NCBI RefSeq assembly: GCF_014836335.1
Contig: NZ_JACSRA010000007.1
Location: forward strand, 88,105-152,104
DNA length: 64,000 nucleotides
Reading direction: 5' to 3'
Origin: Clostridium cibarium
GTDB lineage: Bacteria > Bacillota > Clostridia > Clostridiales > Clostridiaceae
Both the position numbers and the translations under genes were made by a program. Positions 56,079 through 64,000 of this stretch are shown piece after piece (within the stretch, counting starts at the first letter, position 1; each line of letters opens with the position of its first letter). The notes beneath the pieces are model-generated. The model saw only the letters and a program-made list of their open reading frames with translations, did no database searches and was not told the DNA's origin.

Positions 56079-57122
56079 TTGAAAAAGATTAAGAAGTATA
56101 TAATAATGGCGTTAGCTGGAGTTATGGTGTTATCATTTGCTGGGTGCAATATGATAGAAAGAACACCAGAATCAATACAAAAAACAGTATTAGCTAAGGT
56201 TGGAGACAAAAAGATAACAAAAGGTGATGTTGATAAAGCTCTTAAACAATATTTGGATCAATATAAACAACAATATGGTGAAGATTTTGAGAAAAAAGAT
56301 GAATTAAAAGAGCAATTAAAAAACATGAGAAAGCAATACTTAGAAAGTTTAGTTGATCAAGAAGTACTATTAAAAAACAAAGAAGCGTTAGGTGTTGAAA
56401 TAGACGATGAAGAAATCCAAAAGGAAGTTGATCAACAAATAGATAGCTTCAAAAAGCAGATTGGATCAGATGACAAGTATGAGGAATATTTAAAATCAAT
56501 AGGATATGATAGTGATAGCATAGTAGAAGAATTAAAAAAACAATTAGTAAGTCAAAAGATAGTTAATAAGATTGTTGAGGGTGTAGAAGTAACAGATGAA
56601 GATGTAGAAAATAACTACAATGACAATAAGAGTACATATACAACTAAGGCAGGAGCTGATGTAACACACTTATTATTTGCTCCAGCAAAAGATGCAAATG
56701 GTAATGCAGTGGAAGGTGGAGATGCAGCTGCAAAGGCTAAAGCAGATGCAGCTAGAGCAAAAGCTGTTTCTGGAACATCATTAAAGGATTTATCAACTAG
56801 TGCTGAGTTTAAAGATTCTTCTAAGTATGAAGAACTAGGTCGTGTAAGTTTTGAAAACAGTGGAATGGTTAAAGAGTTTGAAGACGCATTTAAAGTTTTA
56901 CCAGCCAATCAAGTATCTGAAGTTGTTAAGACACAGTTTGGTTATCATATAATAGTAAATACTAAGGTGTATCCAAATGATGAGGTAAAACCACTTGATG
57001 ATACTCTTAAAGGAACAATTAAGAGTCAATTATTACAACAAAAGCAACAAGATGCATATAAGGATAAAGTTCAAGAATTAAAAGATAATATGAAAGTTAA
57101 ATTATATGAAGATAAGCTATAA
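56079..57122 (+). CDS. prsA: Foldase lipoprotein PrsA, copy 2
   Basis: A 347-residue paralogue of the previous gene, with the same lipobox (SFAGC), chaperone domain and PPIC domain. The start is TTG at 56079, 6 bases after GAGGGA. A 134-bp segment (56907-57040) is identical to 55742-55875, while the chaperone domain (about residues 95-165) differs markedly, so the pair probably undergoes gene conversion in the PPIase end and diverges in the client-binding part. Confidence 0.9.
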   Translation: MKKIKKYIIMALAGVMVLSFAGCNMIERTPESIQKTVLAKVGDKKITKGDVDKALKQYLDQYKQQYGEDFEKKDELKEQLKNMRKQYLESLVDQEVLLKNKEALGVEIDDEEIQKEVDQQIDSFKKQIGSDDKYEEYLKSIGYDSDSIVEELKKQLVSQKIVNKIVEGVEVTDEDVENNYNDNKSTYTTKAGADVTHLLFAPAKDANGNAVEGGDAAAKAKADAARAKAVSGTSLKDLSTSAEFKDSSKYEELGRVSFENSGMVKEFEDAFKVLPANQVSEVVKTQFGYHIIVNTKVYPNDEVKPLDDTLKGTIKSQLLQQKQQDAYKDKVQELKDNMKVKLYEDKL

Positions 57123-57137
57123 TTGATATAATTACGT

Positions 57138-57173
57138 AAACAGGAAGGTTTGAAAAACTTTCCTGTTTTTTTT
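57138..57173 (+). terminator. Intrinsic terminator after prsA2
   Basis: A 14-bp stem (57138-57151 with 57155-57168, one G-U pair), 3-base loop, then T8. Confidence 0.9.
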
Positions 57174-57307
57174 ACTATAAAAAATATTTTTATAGTAAAT
57201 GAATTAACCAAGTATAAATAATGGGTATATGTGTATAAAATTTCTATTAAGTCAAATAATAATAATGCTACAAATTAATTAGTTACATAAGGAGGTTAAT
57301 TTTAATA

Positions 57308-57862
57308 ATGAAAGCAACAGGAATTGTAAGGCGTATTGATGATTTAGGAAGAGTTGTTATACCAAAGGAGATTAGAAGAACTTTAAGAATAAGAGAAGGA
57401 GACCCATTAGAAATTTTTACTGACAGAGAAGGAGGAGTAATATTAAAAAAATATTCCCCTATAGGAGAATTAACTGATTTTTCAAAGGAATATGCAGAAA
57501 GTTTACAACAAGCAATAGGAAATATTGTTCTAATTGCAGATAAGGATGCATTTATTTCTGTAAGTGGAACAACTAAAAAGGAATATATAGAGAGAAAAAT
57601 CAGTCCAGAGTTAGAAAAGGTAATGGAAGATAGAAAAACTGTTCTTTTAGGAGATGAAAAAAAAGTTATTCCATTGCACAATGATGAGGATGATGTTGAA
57701 GGAAAATACACTGCACAGGTTATTTCGCCTATAATTACAGAAGGAGATTCAATTGGAGCTGTAATTATATTATCTAAAGAGGCAGGGGAAAAACTGGGAG
57801 AGGTAGAGCTTAAATTGGCAGAGACAGCTTCAGGATTTTTAGGTAGGCAAATGGAACAATAA
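57308..57862 (+). CDS. spoVT: Stage V sporulation protein T
   Basis: A 184-residue AbrB-family regulator of late forespore genes. The AbrB swapped-hairpin domain is residues 1-50 (MKATGIVRRIDDLGRVVIPKEIRR); a GAF-like C-terminal domain follows (about 60-180). AAGGAGG lies about 9 bases before the ATG. In B. subtilis it is sigma-G dependent; I did not find a clear sigma-G promoter here. Confidence 0.95.
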   Translation: MKATGIVRRIDDLGRVVIPKEIRRTLRIREGDPLEIFTDREGGVILKKYSPIGELTDFSKEYAESLQQAIGNIVLIADKDAFISVSGTTKKEYIERKISPELEKVMEDRKTVLLGDEKKVIPLHNDEDDVEGKYTAQVISPIITEGDSIGAVIILSKEAGEKLGEVELKLAETASGFLGRQMEQ

Positions 57863-57978
57863 ATAGTAGCAATAACATGGATTTTTAACTTGAAAAGAAA
57901 AGAGAAAAATATAACAGTAATAATACCTCTAAACTTAAAATAAAAATAATTAGTACATATAAAGTTTGGAGGTATTTT

Positions 57979-59523
57979 ATGAAAAAGCAATCCTTAATAA
58001 AAGGAAGTTTAATTTTGGGAATATCTGGGATAGTTGCTAGGTTTTTGGGACTGTTCTTTAGATGGCCTCTAATAATGCTTATTGGAGATGAAGGAGTAGG
58101 GTATTATCAGATGTCTTACCCGTTATATATGTTTTTTGTGGCTATGGCGTCAGGAATTCCTGTAGCTATGTCAAAAATGATATCAGAGAATAATGCAAAA
58201 GGAGATATAAATAGAAGTTTCCAAGTAGTTAAAGAATCTACAATTATAATGATGATAATTGGGACAGGCACATCATGTATATTATTTTTATTTGCAAAAC
58301 CTATAATTAATTTCTTGCAGTGGGACCAGAGAGCATATTATTCATTAATAGGAATTTCATTTGCTCCTTTTATAATATCTATTATGACTGTCTATAGAGG
58401 CTTTTTTCAAGGCCTTCAAAATATGACAGCTCCGGCTATATCGCAGATATTTGAACAAGTGGGAAGAGTTGTTTTTGGAGTAGGGTTAGCCATAGTTCTG
58501 TTACCTAAAGGAATAGAACATTCAGCAGGAGGTGCTGCCTTTGGAGCAGCAGCTGGTGGATTTCTAGGAAGTATATATTTATGCTTTAAATATTATAAAG
58601 TTAAAAAAAGTTATGGGATTAAAACAATAAAAAGTAGTCCTGAAATTTTAAGTAAAATTTTGATGATAGCTATTCCTATATCTTTGGGAGCAACAGTTAG
58701 TACTATTATGAGCCTAATTGATTCTATACTAGTTCCTCAAAAACTTTTGGAAGCAGGATTTTCAAATCAACAATCAACAATATTATATGCTCAACTTACA
58801 GGAAAGGCATCTGTAATAGTTAATATTCCTCTAACTTTATCTATGGCATTATGTACTTCTTTGATACCAATTATTGCAGAAAATTATATTCTTAGAAGGA
58901 TGAGAGAGGTTGAGAGTAAAATTGATATATCATTAAAATTTTCTGCTATTATAGGGGTTCCGTGTATGTTTGGATTATTTTTTATGGCAGAACCTATAAT
59001 GAAGTTTATTTTTCCGGGAAGATTTGATGGGGTTGATATATTGAAATATCTTTCATTATCCATTCCTTTTATAATAGTAACGCAAACTACTACATCTATT
59101 TTGCAAAGTATAGGAAGTTATGTTTTACCTGTAATTAATTTATTTTTAGGTTGTGTTGTTAAAGTAATATTAACTATGTTATTAGTTCCATTAATACAGT
59201 TCAATATATATGGTGCGGTTATTGCAAGTATAGGGGCATATGTATTTACCACTATCTTAAACATAGTTTCCATGAAAATTAAGCTAAAAACAAAATTTAA
59301 TTTTTATGACAATTTTATAAAACCTGCATATGCAGCGAGTTTTATGATGATAGGAGTTTTGATAATATATAATATGATATATAGAAATTCGGGGAGTAAT
59401 AGCATATCCTGCTTACTATCTATATCTGTAGGTGTTATAATATACACAATAAGTATATTGTTGCTTAAAGTACTAAGTTTTAATGAAGTTAAAGAAAGAT
59501 TAAATAGACGAAAAAATAAATAA
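57979..59523 (+). CDS. SpoVB/YabM-like MOP-family flippase
   Basis: A 514-residue membrane protein with about fourteen helices. The GISGIVARFLGLFFRWPLI start, FFQGLQNM and the repeated glycine-rich helices match the MVF/Wzx-type polysaccharide transporters that include SpoVB and YabM. It probably moves a lipid-linked sugar across the membrane during spore cortex or envelope synthesis. TTGGAGG precedes the ATG. Its position between spoVT and mazG is that of yabM. Confidence 0.88.
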   Translation: MKKQSLIKGSLILGISGIVARFLGLFFRWPLIMLIGDEGVGYYQMSYPLYMFFVAMASGIPVAMSKMISENNAKGDINRSFQVVKESTIIMMIIGTGTSCILFLFAKPIINFLQWDQRAYYSLIGISFAPFIISIMTVYRGFFQGLQNMTAPAISQIFEQVGRVVFGVGLAIVLLPKGIEHSAGGAAFGAAAGGFLGSIYLCFKYYKVKKSYGIKTIKSSPEILSKILMIAIPISLGATVSTIMSLIDSILVPQKLLEAGFSNQQSTILYAQLTGKASVIVNIPLTLSMALCTSLIPIIAENYILRRMREVESKIDISLKFSAIIGVPCMFGLFFMAEPIMKFIFPGRFDGVDILKYLSLSIPFIIVTQTTTSILQSIGSYVLPVINLFLGCVVKVILTMLLVPLIQFNIYGAVIASIGAYVFTTILNIVSMKIKLKTKFNFYDNFIKPAYAASFMMIGVLIIYNMIYRNSGSNSISCLLSISVGVIIYTISILLLKVLSFNEVKERLNRRKNK

Positions 59524-59538
59524 AAAGGAGAGAGCCTA

Positions 59539-60990
59539 ATGATAAAGATAGTAGGATTGGGGCCAGGTAATATAGATGAGCTTACGATAGGAGCTATTAA
59601 TACCTTAAAGGAAAAAAGTGACGTTATAGTTAGAACAGAAAAACATCCTGTTGTTGAATATTTGAAGACAGAAGGTGTTAACTTTACTAGTTATGATTAC
59701 GTTTATGAAGAGCTAACTAATTTTGATAAGGTATATGAAGAAATAGCAAGTGATTTAATAAACAAGCATAAAGAAAGAGGGAATTTAGTGTATGCAGTTC
59801 CAGGGCATCCATTAGAAGCAGAGAAATCTGTTACAAACTTAATTAATCTATGTAAAGAAAATTCAGTTAAATATGAAATTGTACCAGCTACAAGTTTTTT
59901 GGATGTAATTATGAATAGATTAGAAATTGATTTTACAGATGGAATAAAAGTAGTGGATGCTTTTGATATAGATAAGCAAATATTTGATAAACGAGTTGGA
60001 ACTGTTATTACCCAAGTATATAATCAGTTTATTGCTTCAGAAGTTAAAATAAAACTTGGAGAGTACTATAGCGATGAAACAGAAATAATTTATTGCAGAG
60101 CTATTGGGGTAGAAGGAGAAGAAAGTATAAGAAATATACCTCTTTATGAATTAGACATGCAAGATGATTTAGATTATTTGACCTCTGTTTACGTACCAAG
60201 AGATATAAAGAATAAAAAGGATATCTATGATCTTATGGACATTATAGATATATTAAGAGGAGAAAATGGATGCCCTTGGGATATGGAACAAACTCATGAT
60301 TCTATAAAAAGTGCAATTATAGAGGAAAGCTATGAAGTATACGAAGCTATTAAGAATGAAGATGATAACGCGCTTATAGAAGAACTTGGAGATGTGTTGC
60401 TACAGATAATTTTTCATTCAGCTATTGGAAGAGAAGAGGGGTATTTTAATTTTGGAGATGTTATACAAGGAATTTGCGATAAAATGATATACAGGCATCC
60501 TCATGTATTTGGAAATAGTAATGTGAAAGATTCAAGAGAAGTTTTAGAAAACTGGGATGAATTAAAAAAGAAAGAAAAGAATTTTAATACTATTGGTGAT
60601 GAGTTGGAGGGGATTGCTAAGGCACTTCCTGCATTGGTAAGAGCGAGTAAGGTTCAGAAAAAAGTTAAAAAGGTAGGATTTGACTGGGATAATATAGAGG
60701 ATGTAATAAAAAAGGTAGAAGAAGAGATAAATGAAGTTTTAGATGTATATAAAAGTGAAAATAGGGCAAGGATAACAGAAGAAGTAGGAGATTTAATATT
60801 TTCCTGTGTAAATTTTTGTAGATTCCTAGGAGTTGATGCAGAAGAAGCTTTGAATTTTACTACAGATAAATTTATTAAGAGGTTTAATTATATAGAAGAA
60901 AAGTCAAGAGAGAGAAGGGTAAGTTTAGAGAGTATGCCAATTGAAGAAATGAATATATTATGGGAAGACGCAAAAAAACTTGAAAAATAA
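59539..60990 (+). CDS. mazG: Tetrapyrrole methylase-like / MazG nucleotide pyrophosphohydrolase fusion (YabN)
   Basis: A 483-residue bifunctional protein. The N-terminal methylase-like domain (about 1-215) begins KIVGLGPGNIDELT. The C-terminal MazG domain (about 230-483) has GCPWDMEQTHDS and the metal-binding EESYEVYEAI and EELGDVLLQ helices, plus a second MazG-like repeat. MazG hydrolyses NTPs and limits ppGpp-type alarm in E. coli. AAAGGAG precedes the ATG. Confidence 0.95.
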   Translation: MIKIVGLGPGNIDELTIGAINTLKEKSDVIVRTEKHPVVEYLKTEGVNFTSYDYVYEELTNFDKVYEEIASDLINKHKERGNLVYAVPGHPLEAEKSVTNLINLCKENSVKYEIVPATSFLDVIMNRLEIDFTDGIKVVDAFDIDKQIFDKRVGTVITQVYNQFIASEVKIKLGEYYSDETEIIYCRAIGVEGEESIRNIPLYELDMQDDLDYLTSVYVPRDIKNKKDIYDLMDIIDILRGENGCPWDMEQTHDSIKSAIIEESYEVYEAIKNEDDNALIEELGDVLLQIIFHSAIGREEGYFNFGDVIQGICDKMIYRHPHVFGNSNVKDSREVLENWDELKKKEKNFNTIGDELEGIAKALPALVRASKVQKKVKKVGFDWDNIEDVIKKVEEEINEVLDVYKSENRARITEEVGDLIFSCVNFCRFLGVDAEEALNFTTDKFIKRFNYIEEKSRERRVSLESMPIEEMNILWEDAKKLEK

Positions 60991-61217
60991 GCTTTACAAG
61001 AAGGAATTTTATTTTTTTTGGAGAATATTATACTTTAACAGTTACTACGCTACAGTATATATATAATCCATTAATATATAAATTTAGTAGATTAACATAT
61101 AAAATGTACTAAATGTATAGACTACATAGGAAAGTGGTTATATAATAGTATAATGTAGTTGTGGTACATAAACACAGTTATATAAAAGGTTAACTGGATT
61201 TTAAGGAGGATGTAATC

Positions 61218-61493
61218 GTGAATAAATCAGAATTAATTACAAGCATGGCAGAAAAGAGCCAATTAACAAAGAAAGATGCAGAAGTAGCTTTAAAGGCATT
61301 TATAGAAAGTGTTGAAGAAGCATTAGAAAAAGGTGAAAAGGTTCAATTAGTAGGATTTGGTACTTTTGAAACTAGAGAAAGAGCTGCAAGAGATGGTAGA
61401 AATCCAAGAACTAAAGAAGTTATTAAGATAGCAGCTTCAACTGTTCCAGTATTCAAAGCTGGAAAAGAATTTAAAGAAAAAGTAAACAAATAG
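61218..61493 (+). CDS. hup: DNA-binding protein HU
   Basis: A 91-residue nucleoid protein with the full HU profile: ELITSMAEKS, GFGTFETRERAARDGRNP (beta arm with the intercalating Pro) and the FKAGKEFK helix. The start is GTG at 61218, after AAGGAGGATG. A strong terminator follows. Confidence 0.97.
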   Translation: MNKSELITSMAEKSQLTKKDAEVALKAFIESVEEALEKGEKVQLVGFGTFETRERAARDGRNPRTKEVIKIAASTVPVFKAGKEFKEKVNK

Positions 61494-61500
61494 TTTAAAG

Positions 61501-61531
61501 AGAACCCGAGAGATTTGCTCGGGTTCTTTTA
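61501..61531 (+). terminator. Intrinsic terminator after hup
   Basis: A 10-bp GC-rich stem (61501-61510 with 61518-61527), 7-base loop, then T4. Confidence 0.9.
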
Positions 61532-61556
61532 CAAATAAGTGAAAAGGAGAAAAAAG

Positions 61557-61817
61557 GTGAGACTAGATAAATACCTTAAGGTTTCAAGAATTATAAAAAG
61601 AAGAACGGTAGCTAAAGAAGCTTGTGAGACTGGAAGAGTAAGTATTAATGGAAAAGTAGCAAAAGCTTCTAGTGATATTAAAGAAAATGATATTATTGAG
61701 ATTCAATTTGCTAGCAGATCATTAAAAGCTAAAATAGTTAATATTGCTGAACACGTAAGAAAAGAAGATGCGAAAGATATGTATGTTATTCTTGAAGGAG
61801 AGGAAGATCAAGAATAA
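61557..61817 (+). CDS. rqcP: RQC P-site tRNA stabilising factor RqcP (YabO, S4 domain)
   Basis: An 86-residue S4-domain protein (RLDKYLKVSRIIKRRTVAKE...INGKVAKASSDIKENDIIEI). It works with RqcH in the ribosome-associated quality-control pathway that adds poly-alanine tails. The GTG at 61557 lies 6 bases after AAAGGAGA and gives the same 86-residue length as B. subtilis; the ORF start at 61539 is upstream of that site. Confidence 0.93.
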   Translation: MRLDKYLKVSRIIKRRTVAKEACETGRVSINGKVAKASSDIKENDIIEIQFASRSLKAKIVNIAEHVRKEDAKDMYVILEGEEDQE

Positions 61818-61826
61818 CATTTTTTA

Positions 61827-61855
61827 GAATAAAGATTCTTTTTTATACATATATT
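61827..61855 (+). promoter_or_regulatory. Sigma-E-like promoter of yabPQ, overlapping a weak terminator
   Basis: GAATAAA (61827-61833), 14 bases, CATATATT (61848-61855) resembles the sigma-E pattern. AGAAT-AAAG-ATTCT plus T6 (61826-61845) would be a weak terminator for the preceding gene. The two features overlap, so the reading of one is uncertain. Confidence 0.4.
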
Positions 61856-61884
61856 TTATTAACAACTAATATAGGAGATTATGT

Positions 61885-62157
61885 ATGGAAGAAGAAATGA
61901 AAAGTAATCTAACATTAGAGAGTAGAAAAAAACTTACATTGACAGGTGTTTTGGAAGTTGTAAACTTTGATGATGAAAAAATTTCTTTAAATACAAACTT
62001 GGGGAATTTAAGTATAAAAGGCGAAGGTTTAAAAATGAATAAGTTGGATGTGCAAAATGGTGATGTGATTATATGTGGAACAATTTTGGCTATCATCTAT
62101 AGTGGCAAAAATGTGAAAAAGAATAAAGAGAACATAATAAAAAGGATATTCCAGTAA
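61885..62157 (+). CDS. yabP: Sporulation protein YabP
   Basis: A 90-residue protein with the YabP/YqfC fold (RKKLTLTGVLEVVNFDDEKISLNTNLGNLSIKG split over two segments, then ending GDVIICGTILAIIYSG). It functions in spore cortex or coat maturation with YabQ. AGGAGAT precedes the ATG. Confidence 0.92.
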   Translation: MEEEMKSNLTLESRKKLTLTGVLEVVNFDDEKISLNTNLGNLSIKGEGLKMNKLDVQNGDVIICGTILAIIYSGKNVKKNKENIIKRIFQ

Positions 62158-62162
62158 AATAG

Positions 62163-62555
62163 ATGCCGTTAAAATTGGATGTACAATTAGACATAGTCAT
62201 CTATAGCTTGATAGCAGGAGTTATTACAGGGATTCTCTTTGATGCTTATAGGTTGATAAGAGGTCTTAAGGTTCCTAAACTTTTGATTGTTATAGAGGAT
62301 GTATTATTTTGGGCATTTTGCACACTTGTTGTATTTTCTTTCTTATTATATACAAACTATGCTTTTTTAGGTCCGTACGTATATTTATTCATATTTATAT
62401 CGTTAATAATATACTTTAAATTAGTTAGTCATTACGTAATATATATTGAAAAAATTATTGCAAAAGGAATAATAAAATTTTTTAGAGTAATGTTTAAGAA
62501 TTTAGTTTACCCTTTTAAGATATTTTTATCAAGAATGGGAAATAAAAATTCGTAA
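62163..62555 (+). CDS. yabQ: Spore cortex protein YabQ
   Basis: A 130-residue membrane protein with about three helices (YSLIAGVITGILFDAYRLIRG, LFWAFCTLVVFSFLL). YabQ is needed for spore cortex formation. It starts 5 bases after yabP. Basic residues at the C-terminus suggest a membrane-proximal cytosolic tail. Confidence 0.9.
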   Translation: MPLKLDVQLDIVIYSLIAGVITGILFDAYRLIRGLKVPKLLIVIEDVLFWAFCTLVVFSFLLYTNYAFLGPYVYLFIFISLIIYFKLVSHYVIYIEKIIAKGIIKFFRVMFKNLVYPFKIFLSRMGNKNS

Positions 62556-62631
62556 CAAACTAAAAATAACTTGAATAAAATAGATATAGTGATTACAATA
62601 TAAATATAGATTTTATTATGAGGTGCTACGG

Positions 62632-62913
62632 ATGAAAAGGAAGTTAACAATAAAAAACTTAATAATCTTAGTGCTATCAATTATTCTTATTGTAGGTTTT
62701 GTTAGACAAGAACAAACTATGGTGAGGATAGAAAAAGATAAACAAGCTAAACAAGAGCAACTTCAAGAACTTCAGAAGAAGAATGAAAGGCTTAAAGAAG
62801 AAAGCGATAAAGCTCAATCAGATGAATATATTGAGCAATTAGCGAGAGAAAGACTAAATATGATAAAAAAGGGTGAAACTTCTGTAGAAATAAAGAAGTC
62901 TGATCCCAATTAA
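62632..62913 (+). CDS. divIC: Septum formation initiator DivIC
   Basis: A 93-residue single-pass protein with a short cytosolic end, one helix (about 9-25) and an exterior coiled coil (KDKQAKQEQLQELQKKNERL). It joins FtsL and DivIB in the divisome. The ATG at 62632 follows GAGGTG by 6 bases; the ORF's earlier start lacks a site. Confidence 0.9.
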   Translation: MKRKLTIKNLIILVLSIILIVGFVRQEQTMVRIEKDKQAKQEQLQELQKKNERLKEESDKAQSDEYIEQLARERLNMIKKGETSVEIKKSDPN

Positions 62914-62973
62914 CAAGGGTAGGTTATTATTTTAATAACATATATATTTAATTTAAGGAGGATTCTTTTAAAC

Positions 62974-63384
62974 ATGACCTTAGCGGCAGGAAACATATTA
63001 GAGGGAACAGTAGTAAACATTACGAATTTTGGAGCCTTTGTAGAGGTGGACGGGAAAACTGGGTTAGTTCATATTTCAGAAGTAGCAGATTCATTTGTAA
63101 AAGATATAAGACAACATTTGAATGAACAGGATAAGGTTAAGGTTAAAGTTATCTCAATAGATGATAATGGAAAGATTAGCTTATCTATTAAGCAAGCAAA
63201 TGTTCAAAAAAAGTCTGTTAAGCCTGTAGAATTTGATTGGGGAACAGATAGAAGTACTAATAAAGTTGGATCAGTAAACTTTGAAGATAAAATATCTAAA
63301 TTCTTAAAAGATAGTGAAGAAAAAATGCAGGATGTAAAGAAACATCAAGAATTTAAAGGTAAGAATAGTAAAAACAGATCATAA
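62974..63384 (+). CDS. yabR: S1 RNA-binding domain protein (YabR)
   Basis: A 136-residue protein with one S1 domain (about 1-75: GNILEGTVVNITNFGAFVEV, GLVHISEVADSFVKDI, VKVKVISID) and a basic, disordered tail. It is probably ribosome-associated. AAGGAGG precedes the ATG. Confidence 0.93.
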   Translation: MTLAAGNILEGTVVNITNFGAFVEVDGKTGLVHISEVADSFVKDIRQHLNEQDKVKVKVISIDDNGKISLSIKQANVQKKSVKPVEFDWGTDRSTNKVGSVNFEDKISKFLKDSEEKMQDVKKHQEFKGKNSKNRS

Positions 63385-63413
63385 AAGATCTAGTAATTTT
63401 ATATAAATATAAG

Positions 63414-63452
63414 AATAAGATGTATAGTTTTTACTAAGCATCTTATTTTTTT
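63414..63452 (+). terminator. Intrinsic terminator after yabR
   Basis: A 9-bp stem (63414-63422 with 63439-63447), 16-base loop, T-rich end. Confidence 0.7.
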
Positions 63453-63580
63453 ATGTTTTTTCATCTAGTTATCAAGCGAGTGAAAGGTATAATTTAGGAG
63501 AAAGATGCTACTGAAATAGCCGATTTAGGAGCAATATAGGTAACATATTTATAATATAATAAAAAGTATATAAAAAAATG

Positions 63581-63609
63581 TTGACAGTATATAAATCATG
63601 CTATATAAT
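63581..63609 (+). promoter_or_regulatory. Consensus sigma-A promoter of the tRNA operon
   Basis: TTGACA (63581-63586), exactly 17 bases, TATAAT (63604-63609). This is a full consensus promoter, as expected for a stable-RNA operon. Confidence 0.9.
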
Positions 63610-63644
63610 TAGTTTTGTTGCTAGAGACAGCAAGAGAAAAACTT

Positions 63645-63733
63645 GCCGAAGTGGCGGAACTGGCAGACGCACAGGACTTAAAATCCTGCGGTGGTTAAAC
63701 ACCGTACCGGTTCGATTCCGGTCTTCGGCACCA
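63645..63733 (+). tRNA. tRNA-Leu (anticodon TAA)
   Basis: Class II tRNA with acceptor GCCGAAG/CTTCGGC, anticodon loop around TTAAAA, a long variable arm and an encoded CCA end (63731-63733). Confidence 0.97.
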
Positions 63734-63759
63734 AACTTTTCAGTTGAAAATTATAATAA

Positions 63760-63835
<76 letters not shown>

Positions 63836-63841
63836 TAAGAT

Positions 63842-63918
63842 GGCGGAATAGCTCAGCTGGCTAGAGCATTCGGTTCATACCCGAAGGGTCGTAGGTTCAA
63901 GTCCTATTTCCGCTACCA
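63842..63918 (+). tRNA. Elongator tRNA-Met (anticodon CAT)
   Basis: Cloverleaf with acceptor GGCGGAA/TTCCGCT (G1-U72), anticodon loop TTCATAC, encoded CCA. The missing GGG/CCC anticodon stem separates it from the initiator; tRNA-Ile (CAT) is the main alternative. Confidence 0.85.
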
Positions 63919-63924
63919 TGATGT

Positions 63925-64000
63925 GCCGAAGTGGCGGAACTGGCAGACGCACAGGACTTAAAATCCTGCGGTGGTTAAACACCGTACCGGTTCGATTCCG
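63925..64000 (+). tRNA. tRNA-Leu (TAA), second copy, truncated by the window edge
   Basis: All 76 visible bases are identical to the first tRNA-Leu. The last ~13 bases lie outside the window. Confidence 0.95.

Noticed and set aside
57180..57307. Sigma-G promoter of spoVT
   Set aside because: GTATA is present near 57232, but no CATnnTA box lies at the right distance.

Overview
The window is a gene-dense, AT-rich chromosomal segment from a spore-forming anaerobe, most likely Clostridium sensu stricto (Clostridiaceae). The evidence is strong GGAGG ribosome sites, many TTG/GTG starts, sporulation genes (spoVG, spoVT, spoVB-like, yabP, yabQ), an anaerobic class III ribonucleotide reductase (nrdD/nrdG), a T-box and a TPP riboswitch. 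Gene order also follows the Bacillus subtilis metS-tatD-yabE-rnmV-ksgA and purR-spoVG-glmU-prs-pth-mfd-spoVT-yabM-yabN-hup-yabO-yabP-yabQ-divIC-yabR blocks. No phage, insertion sequence, CRISPR array or origin was seen.

Layout. 1-4.7 kb: tail of an ABC exporter permease, an Xaa-Pro aminopeptidase, a phasin-like coiled-coil protein and a UbiB/AarF kinase-like protein. 4.7-8.7 kb: a T-box leader, then two methionyl-tRNA synthetases of different evolutionary types. 8.7-17.2 kb: a candidate minus-strand small RNA, a DUF2383-type protein, tatD, a G5/3D cell-wall protein, rnmV, rsmA, a His/Asp/Glu/Lys-rich protein, two surface proteins, an Mrp ATPase and a ferredoxin. 17.2-20.8 kb (minus strand): thiT behind a TPP riboswitch, a small protein, PadR, DegV and a DUF3048 lipoprotein. 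20.8-28.6 kb: nrdD behind an NrdR box, a probable Re-citrate synthase/aconitase pair, a DUF815 ATPase and nrdG. 28.6-30.8 kb: a secreted glycoside hydrolase with a ricin-type lectin domain, whose base composition differs from its neighbours. 31-39 kb: a complete kdpFABCDE potassium-uptake locus. 39.2-44.2 kb: asnS, a cytochrome-b5-like protein, a phosphoesterase, punA and murC. 44.4-63.4 kb: the conserved purR-to-yabR block, with a two-component system inserted between prs and pth and a tandem prsA pair between mfd and spoVT. 63.6-64 kb: a tRNA operon (Leu, fMet, Met, Leu) that runs off the edge.

How the genes work together. Translation and ribosome biology dominate (metG, metG2, asnS, rsmA, rnmV, pth, rqcP, yabR, tRNAs). 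They sit beside envelope synthesis (glmU, murC, SpoVB-like flippase, G5/3D protein, divIC, PrsA foldases), nucleotide supply (prs, purR, punA, nrdD/G, mazG) and sporulation control. Re-citrate synthase plus aconitase would feed the oxidative branch towards 2-oxoglutarate and glutamate; isocitrate dehydrogenase is not in the window.

The most promising undescribed item is the roughly 100-nt minus-strand RNA at 8736-8840. It has its own promoter-like sequence, two C-rich (CCCCTA) motifs suited to pairing with ribosome-binding sites, and an intrinsic terminator. Other good leads are a 104-nt foldable region before pth, an inverted repeat that brackets the -10 box of the citrate operon, and the mosaic tandem prsA pair. 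All start-site corrections were made by eye from ribosome-binding sites.
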